Source: an uncultured Erysipelotrichaceae bacterium (GTDB lineage Bacteria > Bacillota_I > Bacilli_A > Erysipelotrichales > Erysipelotrichaceae). Taken from it: DNA of 64,000 nt. Where the stretch lies: NCBI GenBank assembly GCA_902786245.1, contig CADABS010000001.1, positions 87,619 to 151,618 on the forward strand. Reading direction: 5' to 3'. The position numbers were made by a program, and so were the translations under genes. How positions within the stretch are numbered: the first letter of the stretch is position 1; each line of letters starts with the position of its first letter. The notes under the pieces are model-generated. The model had not been told where the DNA came from and made no database searches. It saw only the letters and a program-made list of their open reading frames with translations. Shown here in pieces: positions 26,676 to 38,356 of the stretch.

Positions 26676-27201
26676 CCTGTCCCTGAAAGACTGGCCTGCA
26701 GCGAACAGCGAGTATGAACTTTCCGAACTCTACCGAAATACCGATCAGTCCAACTGTCTTGTCGCGGTCCGTGTACCCCTGCAGTATCCCCAGACTTCTG
26801 CCTATCTGCAGGCGGTATTCACGCATAATAACAACGGCAGATATTTTGACTGCCAGGCCGTGATGCTGGAGGATTCCATCATCGGAAAGATCGAAACGAC
26901 CGTCTATGAAAACGGCATCGGCGAACTTGATTTTGTTCTGCGCAAAGAGTATACCGGCAGACACATCGGCCGTCAGGTGCTGGCAATGTATATCGAACGG
27001 CTCCGTACCCTGCGCATCTGCCGGGGCTTATGCGCATATGTCGATCTGCGCAATCAGGCAGCCGGAAGGATCCTGCTGGCCAACGGCTTCCACGGCACCC
27101 GCCGTTTCAGTGCCGATGTCTCTGTCCCCGATGGAAATACCATCCGCATCGAAACCAGACAGGGTATGGAACTGCAGCTCGTTTTTGAAGAAACCGTGTA
27201 A
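26665..27201 (+). CDS. GNAT family N-acetyltransferase
   Basis: 178 residues. The acetyl-CoA motif is ELDFVLRKEYTGRHIGRQVLAMY with R-x-x-G-R; VDLRNQAAGRILLANGF is the standard C-terminal strand-helix. AAGGAG lies 8 bases before the ATG at 26665; it overlaps the WYL gene by 11 bp. Substrate unknown. Confidence 0.85.
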   Translation: MTGNLSLKDWPAANSEYELSELYRNTDQSNCLVAVRVPLQYPQTSAYLQAVFTHNNNGRYFDCQAVMLEDSIIGKIETTVYENGIGELDFVLRKEYTGRHIGRQVLAMYIERLRTLRICRGLCAYVDLRNQAAGRILLANGFHGTRRFSADVSVPDGNTIRIETRQGMELQLVFEETV

Positions 27202-27212
27202 AGGATTATAAT
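27185..27212 (+). promoter_or_regulatory. Promoter of the glycosyltransferase gene
   Basis: TTGAAG (27185-27190), a 16-base spacer and a consensus TATAAT (27207-27212). The -35 lies within the end of the GNAT gene. GGAG follows at 27225. Confidence 0.65.
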
Positions 27213-27239
27213 GTTCTCTGCATTGGAGAGACTAAAAAC

Positions 27240-28649
27240 ATGAAAGTATGTCTGCTGAATGATTCATTCCCGCCGGTCATTGACGGTGTCGTCAATGCCG
27301 TGCTGAATTACGCGGAGATTCTCAACAGGGACGGAATCGAAACGATCGTCGGAACACCGTATTACGAAAATGCCGGATACAGTGACTATCCCTATAAAGT
27401 CATCCCGTATCCCTCTCTGGATACCAGTGCCCTGACGTCCGGCTATCGGGCCGGATATCCTTTTCCGATCAAAGAAATCGCATCCATGGCTGCTTTTGAA
27501 CCGGATGTGATCCATACCCACTGCCCTGTGAGCAGTGCTTTTGTCGCGCGTTCCCTGCGCGATGTCACGGATGCGCCTGTCGTTCTGACATGGCATACCA
27601 AATACGACATGGATATTCACAATGTCATCGGTGACAACATCCTTGCGGATGAAAGCATCAAAGCCCTGATCACCAATGTCAGCGCCTGCGACGAAGTCTG
27701 GACCGTATCCGACGGCGCCGGAAAGAATCTGCAGTCGCTCGGCTATCAGGGCGATTACAGGGTCGTTCTCAACGGCGTTGATTTCCCGAAAGGAAAGATC
27801 ACCGGACCCCAAGCCGATGCCATGCTGCAGAAATATGATCTTCCTTCTTCCGTACCGGTATTCCTCTATGTCGGCAGGATCATGAACTATAAAGGTCTGC
27901 CCCTGATCATCGATGCCCTGCAGATGCTTTCTGCAAAGGGTTATGACTACCGCATGATCTTTACCGGTTCCGGTGGCGACCGACAGTCTCTGATCGAAAA
28001 GATCACTGCATCCGGCATTGCCTGCGACTGCTTTGAAGGAGAACAGCTGCAGACATCCATCCACAGCGGCAGCTCTCTGCCGGGACGGATCATCATGACC
28101 GGTCCGGTATCCGACCGTATGCAGCTGAGAATGATCAACAGCCGGGCAGATCTGTTTGTCTTCCCATCTGTCTTTGATACAAACGGTCTGGTCGTACGGG
28201 AAGCCGCTGCCTGCGGGCTGGCATCCGTACTGATCAGAGGCAGCTGTGCAGCCGAAGGCATCAGCGACGGCATCAACGGCTTCCTCTGCGAAGAAAACAG
28301 TGCATCCCTGTCTGCCGTACTCGAACAGGCATGTCTGCATACCGATGTCTTCCGGGCTGCCGGAGAAAGAGCCATGGATGAAATCTATATATCCTGGCAG
28401 GATGCGGTCCGGACTGCCGAAGGACTCTATGCAGATCTGATCAGACGCAAAAAAAGCGGAGCACTGCCCCGCCGTGAATCCTTTGATGATCCCTTGTTTG
28501 ATATGGCCGCAGACGCTGTGCGCCGCTACATGCATACCGTCAATGAAGAACTGCCTGTCTATGAAGGCATGATCGAAAACTTCATCGACCGCAGAGAAAC
28601 CATGCGCAATGATCTGGAAGCACGCATCCGCAGCTTCCTGAATCTCTGA
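27240..28649 (+). CDS. Family 4 glycosyltransferase (GT-B, diacylglycerol glucosyltransferase-like)
   Basis: 469 residues. N-terminal CLLNDSFPPVIDGVVNAVLNYAE and HTHCPVSSAFVARSL are typical of GT4 enzymes that make glycolipids. The donor half has FLYVGRIMNYKGL, RADLFVFPSVFDTNGLVVREAAACGLASVLI with the E-x7-E nucleotide-sugar motif. The last 60 residues are an added helical tail. It probably transfers a sugar to a lipid or protein acceptor at the cytoplasmic membrane face. It has its own promoter and ends at a bidirectional terminator. Confidence 0.9.
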   Translation: MKVCLLNDSFPPVIDGVVNAVLNYAEILNRDGIETIVGTPYYENAGYSDYPYKVIPYPSLDTSALTSGYRAGYPFPIKEIASMAAFEPDVIHTHCPVSSAFVARSLRDVTDAPVVLTWHTKYDMDIHNVIGDNILADESIKALITNVSACDEVWTVSDGAGKNLQSLGYQGDYRVVLNGVDFPKGKITGPQADAMLQKYDLPSSVPVFLYVGRIMNYKGLPLIIDALQMLSAKGYDYRMIFTGSGGDRQSLIEKITASGIACDCFEGEQLQTSIHSGSSLPGRIIMTGPVSDRMQLRMINSRADLFVFPSVFDTNGLVVREAAACGLASVLIRGSCAAEGISDGINGFLCEENSASLSAVLEQACLHTDVFRAAGERAMDEIYISWQDAVRTAEGLYADLIRRKKSGALPRRESFDDPLFDMAADAVRRYMHTVNEELPVYEGMIENFIDRRETMRNDLEARIRSFLNL

Positions 28650-28670
28650 AAAACACGGAACCGTGTTTTT

Positions 28671-28672
<2 letters not shown>
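28649..28672. terminator. Bidirectional intrinsic terminator
   Basis: AAACACGG-AA-CCGTGTTT perfect 8-bp stem flanked by A and T runs on both sides, between convergent GT4 and GH1 genes. Confidence 0.85.
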
Positions 28673-31318
<2,646 letters not shown>

Positions 31319-31372
31319 GAAAACTCTCCTTCAGATAACTGAAACCATTGTAACAAAGAGTTCATGCCGGCA

Positions 31373-31401
31373 AAACAAAAAGAAGACCGTTCAGGTCTTC
31401 T
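31373..31401 (-). terminator. Intrinsic terminator downstream of the NA37-type gene
   Basis: Minus strand AGAAGACC-TGAAC-GGTCTTCT, perfect 8-bp stem, followed by TTTTTGTTTT. It ends the long minus operon from 36354. Confidence 0.85.
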
Positions 31402-31428
31402 GATATAACTGCTTTCAGTCAGTAATAC

Positions 31429-32466
31429 TCAGTTGCGGTTGGTGATCTGGCGGACCGAGCGGATCTCGATCGTGATCGTACCGTCATTGCGGGCTGTAAA
31501 TTCAATGAATTCGCCGCCTTCCGCATATTCTGCCGGAAAGGAGATTTCAATGCCCGTATCCGTTGCGATGCGCTGCTTCTTCATCGAGGTGCTGACGGCT
31601 TTTTTCGGCAGTTCCGTCTCTTTCGGCAGAGTGATCTCTTCTGCCTTTTTCATAAACAGGTCTGCCATCTGCGGAGCATCCTCAAAGATTTCTGAGACCA
31701 TCGTATCCGGCTTCAATGGCATGCCTTCTTCCGCGGCTTCGGATATATAATTCTTGACCTTCGAAAGCACGACTGCCGGATTCTCCTGCAGTTCCCTTGC
31801 GGTTTCATCCGCGATTGCCTTGACATGTTCAATAACTTCCCGGCGCGACATCCCGGACTGTGCTTCCAGCAGTCTGTCCTGTATGATCTTCCCGCCGTCC
31901 TTCCATTTCGCATCATCCGTAAACATGATCTCACCGCTGAGCATATTGATCAGCGCAGACGCTGCGGCAGGTCGGGAAGAAGCAGGCAGTGCGGTCTGAT
32001 GAAACGACAGTGCATTTTCGATCATGCCCTGTTCTGATTTGACAAACGGCACAACCGTATCCTGTTCTTCCAGCATCACCATGGCAATATACGGCACATC
32101 GTCATCCCTGCAATCGGCAAACAGCACATATACCGACCGGGCTTCTTCATTCTGCAGATAGGACGAAAGACCTTCGCAGACCATGCCGGTGAACTGCGGA
32201 AAGGAAGCTTCCCCGCGGAAATACCGTTCCATTTCCGACCGGAACTGACTTTCCTTTGCAAATACTGCGGGTCTGGCCCGCATGTCATTCTGACACCGGC
32301 TGACATATTTTCTGACAAATTTAAATGTCAGCGGATCTTCGAGATCCATCGTTCTTTCCGACAGCGTGATCTGTTTCCGTACGCCGTCCAGTATATGCAG
32401 CACGGCCGCATTGATTTCCAGGCCGTGTTTCTTTTCTTCCAGTATGTCATCTGTTTCTGTCATCAT
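31429..32466 (-). CDS. NA37/YejK-type nucleoid-associated protein
   Basis: 345 residues. The pattern LEINAAVLHILDGVRKQITLSER, then FKFVRKYVSRC, EEARSVYVLFADCRDDDVPYIA and a C-terminal FEDAPQMADLFMKK matches the PF04245 nucleoid-associated family. In enterobacteria YejK binds DNA and topoisomerases; in Bacillota the role is not known. The start overlaps the upstream alpha/beta hydrolase by 20 bp. MM at the start leaves 32466 and 32463 both possible. Confidence 0.8.
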   Translation of the reverse strand: MMTETDDILEEKKHGLEINAAVLHILDGVRKQITLSERTMDLEDPLTFKFVRKYVSRCQNDMRARPAVFAKESQFRSEMERYFRGEASFPQFTGMVCEGLSSYLQNEEARSVYVLFADCRDDDVPYIAMVMLEEQDTVVPFVKSEQGMIENALSFHQTALPASSRPAAASALINMLSGEIMFTDDAKWKDGGKIIQDRLLEAQSGMSRREVIEHVKAIADETARELQENPAVVLSKVKNYISEAAEEGMPLKPDTMVSEIFEDAPQMADLFMKKAEEITLPKETELPKKAVSTSMKKQRIATDTGIEISFPAEYAEGGEFIEFTARNDGTITIEIRSVRQITNRN

Positions 32467-33283
32467 TCACCTCTGTTTCCATATTAAAGAATTCTCTGAC
32501 CCTGCGGTTGATATCCGCTGCCTGCTCTTCATATACCGAATGTCCGTATCCGGGATATACATATCGCTCACAGCGCAGGATACTGGCAATTTCCTTGCCG
32601 GCTTCGGCTGTGACGATATGATCCTCTGCGCCATCAAGCACCAGCACACTGCACCGGATATTTTTCAGGATCTCCCGGCAGTCAAAGGAAAGGATCGTTT
32701 CCGCCAGCCGGATAAATCTTTGATGATCCATCATTTTGGCAAACCGGGCAGCCAGCGGCAGCAGCTTCCCGTATTTCTGCAGATATCCTTTCGAATATGT
32801 ACGCAAAGCATAATCCGCAAAGATCTGATTGATTTCACTGCGTTCTGCCATCAGGCACCACCGCCGGATATTTTCCGTGATTGTTTCATTGACCCGGCAG
32901 GCAGTGACTCCCAATACCATCTTCTTTACAAGATCCGGACGTCTGGCCGCAAGGACCTGGGCAGCCATGCCGCCCTGCGATACGGCAAGTACATATGCAT
33001 CTTTGAGATGCAGTGCATCCATGCCGTCGGCGATATCCTGTGCGATATCTTCGATAGAAAATCCTTCCGGTACGTTTTCCCTGCGGTCAAAACAGTATAC
33101 CGTATACGCCTGCGCAAAAGAACGGTACAGAACCAGCAGACCGGAAAGAGCACGGATGCCTCTGACATCCTGCAGATTGAGCCCGCTGATCAGCACCATC
33201 GTCTTTGTACCGCTGCCGAAACGGATGCAATTCATTATACAGTTTTCTGTCTGTACCTGTATCTGCGCGGCATTGTAAAACAT
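32447..33283 (-). CDS. Alpha/beta hydrolase
   Basis: 278 residues. The nucleophile elbow is LAVSQGGMAAQVLAA with serine; LVLDGAEDHIVTAEAG carries the acid, and GYGHSVYEE the histidine. It could be an esterase, lipase or acyl-transferring enzyme; the substrate is not predictable. It begins 1 bp after the GH13 stop, inside a sugar-related operon. Confidence 0.88.
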   Translation of the reverse strand: MFYNAAQIQVQTENCIMNCIRFGSGTKTMVLISGLNLQDVRGIRALSGLLVLYRSFAQAYTVYCFDRRENVPEGFSIEDIAQDIADGMDALHLKDAYVLAVSQGGMAAQVLAARRPDLVKKMVLGVTACRVNETITENIRRWCLMAERSEINQIFADYALRTYSKGYLQKYGKLLPLAARFAKMMDHQRFIRLAETILSFDCREILKNIRCSVLVLDGAEDHIVTAEAGKEIASILRCERYVYPGYGHSVYEEQAADINRRVREFFNMETEVNDDRNR

Positions 33284-33284
33284 C

Positions 33285-34964
33285 CTACTTCACCTTCAGC
33301 ACTGCTGCCTGGTATGGCAGGAAATGCAGGGTTCTGCCGGACAGCGGATGATCACAGTTATTGAGCAGTACATCATATTCCTTCAGCCATGCCGGCAGGG
33401 TATATGCCGTTTTTCGGGCAGAGAAATTGCCGATGACAAACAGCTTTTCACCCTTCCATGTCCGGCTGTAGGCAATGATCCGCTGATTGTCATGATCGAA
33501 TTCCTGCGTTTCGCCGTAAATCAGCGTCTCATATTCACGCCGCAGCTGCAGTACCTTCTGATAGAAACGGTAAACAGACTGATCGCTTTCCAGGTCTTTT
33601 TTTACATTGATCTTCTGATAGAGCGGATTGACGCACTGCCACGGTGCATGGCCGGCATTGAAGCCGCCGTTGACACTGTCATCCCACTGCATCGGCACCC
33701 GGGCATGGTCTCTGGCACCATAGCGGATAAAGCGGAACGCCAGCTTCTTCGGCATCCCGTAGGAGCACATCAGATCATAGACAAAATGGCTAACCGGATC
33801 CTTCAGTTCATCAATGTTCTTAAAATCAGTATTCGTGAGTCCGCATTCCTGACCCATATAGATAAACGGCGTACCGAAACCCATATAGGTGATCACCGCC
33901 AGCATCGTCGCAGCTTCATAGCGGTATTTCTCCGTATCGATCGAGAAGCGGCTGACTGCGCGGGGATTGTCATGGTTCTCAAGAACCAGCGTATTCCATC
34001 CCTCCCGGTAATTCGCCTTCTGCGGTCCCAGCAGTCCGTCCTTGAACTGCAGCAGATCAAACGGCTTCGGGAAGAACTTCTTGGCCGCAATATTATCCGC
34101 ATCCAGATGGGCAAAGCTGAAAATACTGTCCAGCTCATGATTGCTTTCTCTGACATATTCCCGGGCATCTTCCTCGGAAGGATGGAACGATTCCCCTACC
34201 GTAAAGCTGTCGTACTTTGAGAGTGCTTCCCGGTTCAGCTGCTGCAGGAATTCATGCATGCGCGGCCCGTCGACAAAATACTGCGCGCCTTTCTGGTATG
34301 TTTTCTCATTGTCATCCTGAAACGGCCAGACCTTGGAAAACATATTGAATACATCGAAGCGGAATCCGTCGACACCCTTCTCGAGCCAGAATTTCAGAAT
34401 ATCGATGATCTCTTCCCGTACCTTTTCGTTTTCCCAGTTGAGATCTGCCTGTTCCCTGCAGAAAAGATGGAGATAGAAATCCTCTGTTCCTGCGATCTGT
34501 TCCCAGGCACTGCCGGTAAATGTCGATTCCCAGTTGGTCGGCGGCAGCAGTTTTCCGCCTTTATGGATACCGGGCTTTATAATGTAGTAATCACGGTAAG
34601 GCGAATCCGGGGAAGAAACAGCGCTCTTAAACCACGGATGCTCAATCGAAGTATGATTGATCACCATATCCATGATCACTTTCATATTGCGTTTATGGCA
34701 TTCGTCCAGAAGATGATCAAAGTCTTCCATGGTTCCGAATTTTTCATCGATGGCCTTATAATCGCTGATATCATAGCCGTAATCAAAATCCGGCGATTTG
34801 TACAGCGGCGAAAACCAGATGGCTGTCGCCCCGAGATCCCGGATATAGTCCAGTCTGGAAATAATGCCCTGTATATCGCCCCATCCGTCATTGTCAGAAT
34901 CCATGAAACTGAACGGATATACCTGATAGACGACTGCGTTTTTATACCAATGTGTTTTTTCCAT
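33285..34964 (-). CDS. GH13 oligo-1,6-glucosidase/alpha-glucosidase
   Basis: 559 residues. GH13 regions: DMVINHTSIEHPWF, GFRFDVFNMFSKVW with the nucleophile Asp, FTVGESFHPSEE with the acid/base Glu, VLENHDNPRAVSRF with the transition-state Asp. YGYDISDYKAIDEKFGT fits the oligo-1,6-glucosidase/trehalose-6-P hydrolase branch. It hydrolyses alpha-glucosidic oligosaccharides in the cytosol. The ATG at 34964 is chosen because GGAGG lies 7 bases upstream; an ATG two codons earlier is too close to it. Confidence 0.94.
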   Translation of the reverse strand: MEKTHWYKNAVVYQVYPFSFMDSDNDGWGDIQGIISRLDYIRDLGATAIWFSPLYKSPDFDYGYDISDYKAIDEKFGTMEDFDHLLDECHKRNMKVIMDMVINHTSIEHPWFKSAVSSPDSPYRDYYIIKPGIHKGGKLLPPTNWESTFTGSAWEQIAGTEDFYLHLFCREQADLNWENEKVREEIIDILKFWLEKGVDGFRFDVFNMFSKVWPFQDDNEKTYQKGAQYFVDGPRMHEFLQQLNREALSKYDSFTVGESFHPSEEDAREYVRESNHELDSIFSFAHLDADNIAAKKFFPKPFDLLQFKDGLLGPQKANYREGWNTLVLENHDNPRAVSRFSIDTEKYRYEAATMLAVITYMGFGTPFIYMGQECGLTNTDFKNIDELKDPVSHFVYDLMCSYGMPKKLAFRFIRYGARDHARVPMQWDDSVNGGFNAGHAPWQCVNPLYQKINVKKDLESDQSVYRFYQKVLQLRREYETLIYGETQEFDHDNQRIIAYSRTWKGEKLFVIGNFSARKTAYTLPAWLKEYDVLLNNCDHPLSGRTLHFLPYQAAVLKVK

Positions 34965-34979
34965 ATGCATGCCTCCAAG

Positions 34980-35761
34980 TCAGAAAGGAAAAAAGGAACG
35001 GTACTGCAGAAAGATCATGGATGCGCCTGATACCGTCAGGACAGCTCCGGTAACCAGTCCGACCGTCCTGGCGGCACCCGGTTGGCAAACCTTGCCGAGC
35101 GAAAACACCGTTGCGGTGATAATGCATACAAGCATGACATCCCATTTTTCAACAATGATCGCCGGATGGATCAGAATATGGCTGATGGATGCGATCAGGC
35201 CGTAAATGTCATGATGAAGGTACTGGTTCCCACCGCCGTCCTTACATCCATGCCGAGAAATACGGTAAATACCACAAGCATTATCATTCCCCCGCCGGTG
35301 CCGACAAACCCGGTCCCGAAACCGATCGTCAGTCCGAAAAACAGAGATACGGCAATATCCTTCCAGTTCAGCTGCGATCCCCGCACAGCAGGTTCTCTGT
35401 GCGATGAATCCGGACTGACCAGAAACCTAATCCCGATGAAAAACGTCAGGAACAATGTAAATCCGCTGAGCACGGTATTGCCGGCGAGATACGCCGCCCA
35501 GCTGCCGGCTGTATACATGGCGATGATGCATACGAACATGATCCAGCCCCGTTTCAGATCGATATTCTGATGGCGGTAATAGGTATACGAAGTGACGGCA
35601 GATCCGAGCATATCAGAAGCCAGGGCAATCGCCGTTGCCTGATACGCACCTGTTTCCGAGGCAAAGTACGGACAGAGCACGATCAGCACCGGCACCATGA
35701 CGGCAGCGGCGGAAAGCCCGGCCAGACCCGTTCCGATCCCGGCTCCGGCATTCCATCTCAG
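34980..35761 (-). pseudogene. TauE/SafE family membrane permease, frameshifted
   Basis: The translation GTGLAGLSAAAVMVPVLIV, ALASDMLGSAVTSYTYY, FGLTIGFGTGFVGTGGGMIML and GTSTFIMTFTA matches TauE/SafE sulfite or sulfoacetate exporter-type permeases, with multiple membrane helices. At about 35197 the frame meets TGA; reading on in the next frame gives a sensible continuation (SISHILIHPAIIVEKWDV ... VGLVTGAVLTVSGASMI) to a stop at 34980. Loss of one C in a CCC run explains it. The start is also unclear: the frame opens with CTG overlapping the upstream stop, with the first ATG at 35698. Either a decayed gene or a sequencing indel. Confidence 0.75.
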
Positions 35762-36354
35762 TCAGGCTGCTGCCCGTCATGGGCAAGCCATGCGCATTCC
35801 GTCAGCTTCATATCGGTAAATACCGCGGTAAAGCTGGAATCCTCCGGGCTGCAGGCATAGATTCCGAAACGGATTTCCCCGCCGCCTTCATGCATATGGC
35901 AGATGCGCATCTGCGAATACTTGATGCCATCGGTCGAGCATTCGATGCAGTAGTCATCTTCCCGCCGGCTCAGCCGGTACCACATCGTCTTTATATCCGC
36001 CGGAATTTCCGTCGTTGCCCAGTCCGAAAAGCCGTGGTTCGTCACGACCGATCCGAGATGCTGGAAAGAAGTATTCTCATATTCGACCGATGCCTTGAGC
36101 CAGTTCTCCGCATCCAGATACATGACGATACCGCACTGATCAAAGCGGTGGTGGCTGCCGGAAAAATCCGTCCGGACGACAAAACTGAAATACTTCTCAT
36201 CCGTCTTCATCTGCAGACACGGTGCGCTGTCATTGCGGAAATGGTAATACGTACGCTGCCAGAGGTCCGTATGCGGATCCGTTGTGATTTCGACCATGTC
36301 ATCGGTGATGTGATATTTCTGCGGTTTTCTGGTCCATTTCATTTTTTCAATCAT
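35758..36354 (-). CDS. DUF1349 protein (concanavalin A-like beta sandwich)
   Basis: 198 residues. Conserved DUF1349 features: DPHTDLWQRTYYHFRNDSAP, FDQCGIVMYLDAENWLKASVEYEN (split), WYRLSRREDDYCIECSTDG. The fold resembles carbohydrate-binding lectin-like domains; no signal sequence is present, so it is intracellular. It shares an operon with a GH13 enzyme, in keeping with sugar handling. Confidence 0.9.
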   Translation of the reverse strand: MIEKMKWTRKPQKYHITDDMVEITTDPHTDLWQRTYYHFRNDSAPCLQMKTDEKYFSFVVRTDFSGSHHRFDQCGIVMYLDAENWLKASVEYENTSFQHLGSVVTNHGFSDWATTEIPADIKTMWYRLSRREDDYCIECSTDGIKYSQMRICHMHEGGGEIRFGIYACSPEDSSFTAVFTDMKLTECAWLAHDGQQPD

Positions 36355-36364
36355 TTCTCTTACC

Positions 36365-37033
36365 TCACTCCAGTACGACGACTGCTTTGCTCAGATAGGA
36401 CATATACATGCAATAGGCGATCAGCCCGAGTACGGACGAAGCCGATGCGATCACATCGACGGTATCTTCCGGTATCTTTATAAATGCAGGAAGTCCGTCC
36501 CCGCATGCCTTGCATACATTGGCAACAGCCGATACGGCAAACACCGCAATGCCCCGGTTTCTCATCTTCGGCTTATCGAGCGCATCCGTCAGTTTCGAGA
36601 TGCCGAGCACCGTCATCAGGATCAATACGATATTCATCACCGGCTTGATGATCCGGATGATGTTCAGTGCCATATCCGCCCTGTCTTTGAAGATCGTCGA
36701 AAGCACGCTGCCGGCGATCTCCAGCAGCAGCGAGAATACCGCAAGAAACAGCGCAACCCGGAAGGATTCTTCATCATCCGAAGCCTGCTTGAGTCCGATG
36801 ATTTCCAGAATCAGTCCGATGACCGGCAGGATCAGTGCCGCAATGCCCATGATCACCGCAGCCGTTGTCAGCGTCTCTACCGTTTCCTTGTCCGTGATGT
36901 ATCCGTGTCCCGTGTCCTGCCCTACCAGCAGTGTAATGATCAGAAGCGCAACCGCCAGCACTGCGAACAATACCTTGAACAGCTGTGCGGCATGCAGTTT
37001 TCTGATGCCTCTGTATGCTTCTTCAAATTTCAT
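36365..37033 (-). CDS. Uncharacterised membrane protein, about six helices
   Basis: 222 residues. Hydrophobic helices start with LFKVLFAVLAVALLIITLLV and TLTTAAVIMGIAALILPVIG, then three or four more, including VMNIVLILMTVLGIS. An amphipathic KFEEAYRGIRKLHAAQ precedes helix one, and short charged loops connect the rest. No motif is recognised. It lies between the tyrosine-phosphatase lipoprotein and the DUF1349 gene, 10 bp from the latter. Confidence 0.75.
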   Translation of the reverse strand: MKFEEAYRGIRKLHAAQLFKVLFAVLAVALLIITLLVGQDTGHGYITDKETVETLTTAAVIMGIAALILPVIGLILEIIGLKQASDDEESFRVALFLAVFSLLLEIAGSVLSTIFKDRADMALNIIRIIKPVMNIVLILMTVLGISKLTDALDKPKMRNRGIAVFAVSAVANVCKACGDGLPAFIKIPEDTVDVIASASSVLGLIAYCMYMSYLSKAVVVLE

Positions 37034-37079
37034 GTCCGTTTACCCCTTATCCTGTCAGACTGTATTCATGCACTGTTTC

Positions 37080-38285
37080 TCAGTATCTGCCGCCGTAATC
37101 GGCCTGCAGTCTCTTCTTCAGCGCAGCGATTTCATCTTTCTTCATTCCGATCCGTACAAGATAGTCCTCTGCCTGACCTGCAAGATCCGTATCCGCACCG
37201 ATCTCATCGATGCCGAATGCCCTCTGCAGGGATTTCAGAATGTTTCTTTCCGCAGTCTTCGTATACTGCTCACTGCCTTCTTCAATATTGTAATAATCTG
37301 TGAAGGTTTTCATATAGTCATCGATGATTTCATCTTTGCCGGCACCCATCAGACATTCCAGAATGGCTGCCGCAAATCCGGTCCTGTCCTTTCCTTCTTT
37401 GCAATGCAGAAGATACGGTCCCTCATTGGCTGCAATGAACCGGAAGCCTTCCGCCAGTTTCTCTTCAAACTCAGCGGAGGAAAAATCAATATTCATATTC
37501 AGAGCGATGATCCGGCAGCCGGAATAATAGGATCCGGGATAATCCGCATAGGCTTTCATTCTTTCTTCCGTGTCTGTCATATTGATGACCGTACCGATCA
37601 GCGCATTCATCATCGCCTCATCTGCCTGTCTGCTGCGGCCGAGCGAAGGATCGATCGGAGAAGAAGAACGGAACAGTGTTCCTTCCCCCATGCCCGCGGT
37701 TCTGATCTCCCGGAAGTTGGCGTATTCGGCATCGCTGAGATAGGCATAGTCTTCCCGTTTATTCGTCCGCACGCCGCCGGTCTGATGCATGGCATATTCT
37801 TCCGCATAGCCCTGCTTTTCCGCCATGGAAACAGTCACCGGCACCGATGCGTCAAAGCCTTCGCAGTATTCCCAGACATAGCCGGGTTCTGCATCCATAC
37901 TGTGCTTTACGGCGATGCCCATGGTTTCGGCAAGGCTGCCGGTATTGATTGCCAGAACAACATACTCCCGGCCGCTGTTTTCATCCGTGATCCAGGCACA
38001 GACCGGTTCGCCGCTGTCCGCATCGGTATATTGTACACCGACCGGCATTTCCATTTCTGCACTGCCGATGGTCACAAGCACAACATCCGCCGGCTCATAA
38101 CCGAGTGCACGCATCGCCTCCGCTCCCACCGAGAGAACGATATTTCCGTATTTCGAAATACTGTCTATTCCGGCTTCAAATACCGGATATTCTTCCGTTT
38201 CTGTATCTTCCGGCTGCTTCTGCACCGCACAGCCGGTCAGCAGAAAGATCACTGCGATGATTCTGATGAGGTATTTTCTGTACAT
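37080..38285 (-). CDS. Lipoprotein tyrosine/serine phosphatase (PTP-type)
   Basis: 401 residues. The signal ends FLLTGC at residue 19, giving a lipidated extracellular protein. The C-terminal half contains the signature HCKEGKDRTG with Cys295 and Arg301, plus TLFRSSSPIDPSLGRSRQAD, typical of the Y_phosphatase3 family. Residues 40-130 form a separate domain (GNIVLSVGAEAMRALGYEPADVVLV, split) that often precedes such phosphatases. It could act on phosphorylated sugars, lipids or proteins outside the cell. It lies just downstream of the GH5-cellulose synthase gene. Confidence 0.9.
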   Translation of the reverse strand: MYRKYLIRIIAVIFLLTGCAVQKQPEDTETEEYPVFEAGIDSISKYGNIVLSVGAEAMRALGYEPADVVLVTIGSAEMEMPVGVQYTDADSGEPVCAWITDENSGREYVVLAINTGSLAETMGIAVKHSMDAEPGYVWEYCEGFDASVPVTVSMAEKQGYAEEYAMHQTGGVRTNKREDYAYLSDAEYANFREIRTAGMGEGTLFRSSSPIDPSLGRSRQADEAMMNALIGTVINMTDTEERMKAYADYPGSYYSGCRIIALNMNIDFSSAEFEEKLAEGFRFIAANEGPYLLHCKEGKDRTGFAAAILECLMGAGKDEIIDDYMKTFTDYYNIEEGSEQYTKTAERNILKSLQRAFGIDEIGADTDLAGQAEDYLVRIGMKKDEIAALKKRLQADYGGRY

Positions 38286-38356
38286 TCTGATGTTCTCCTG
38301 ATTCAGACTTCCCCTTTATTATACACAGCCCGGCCGGCTGCGTATGCACAAGAAAA

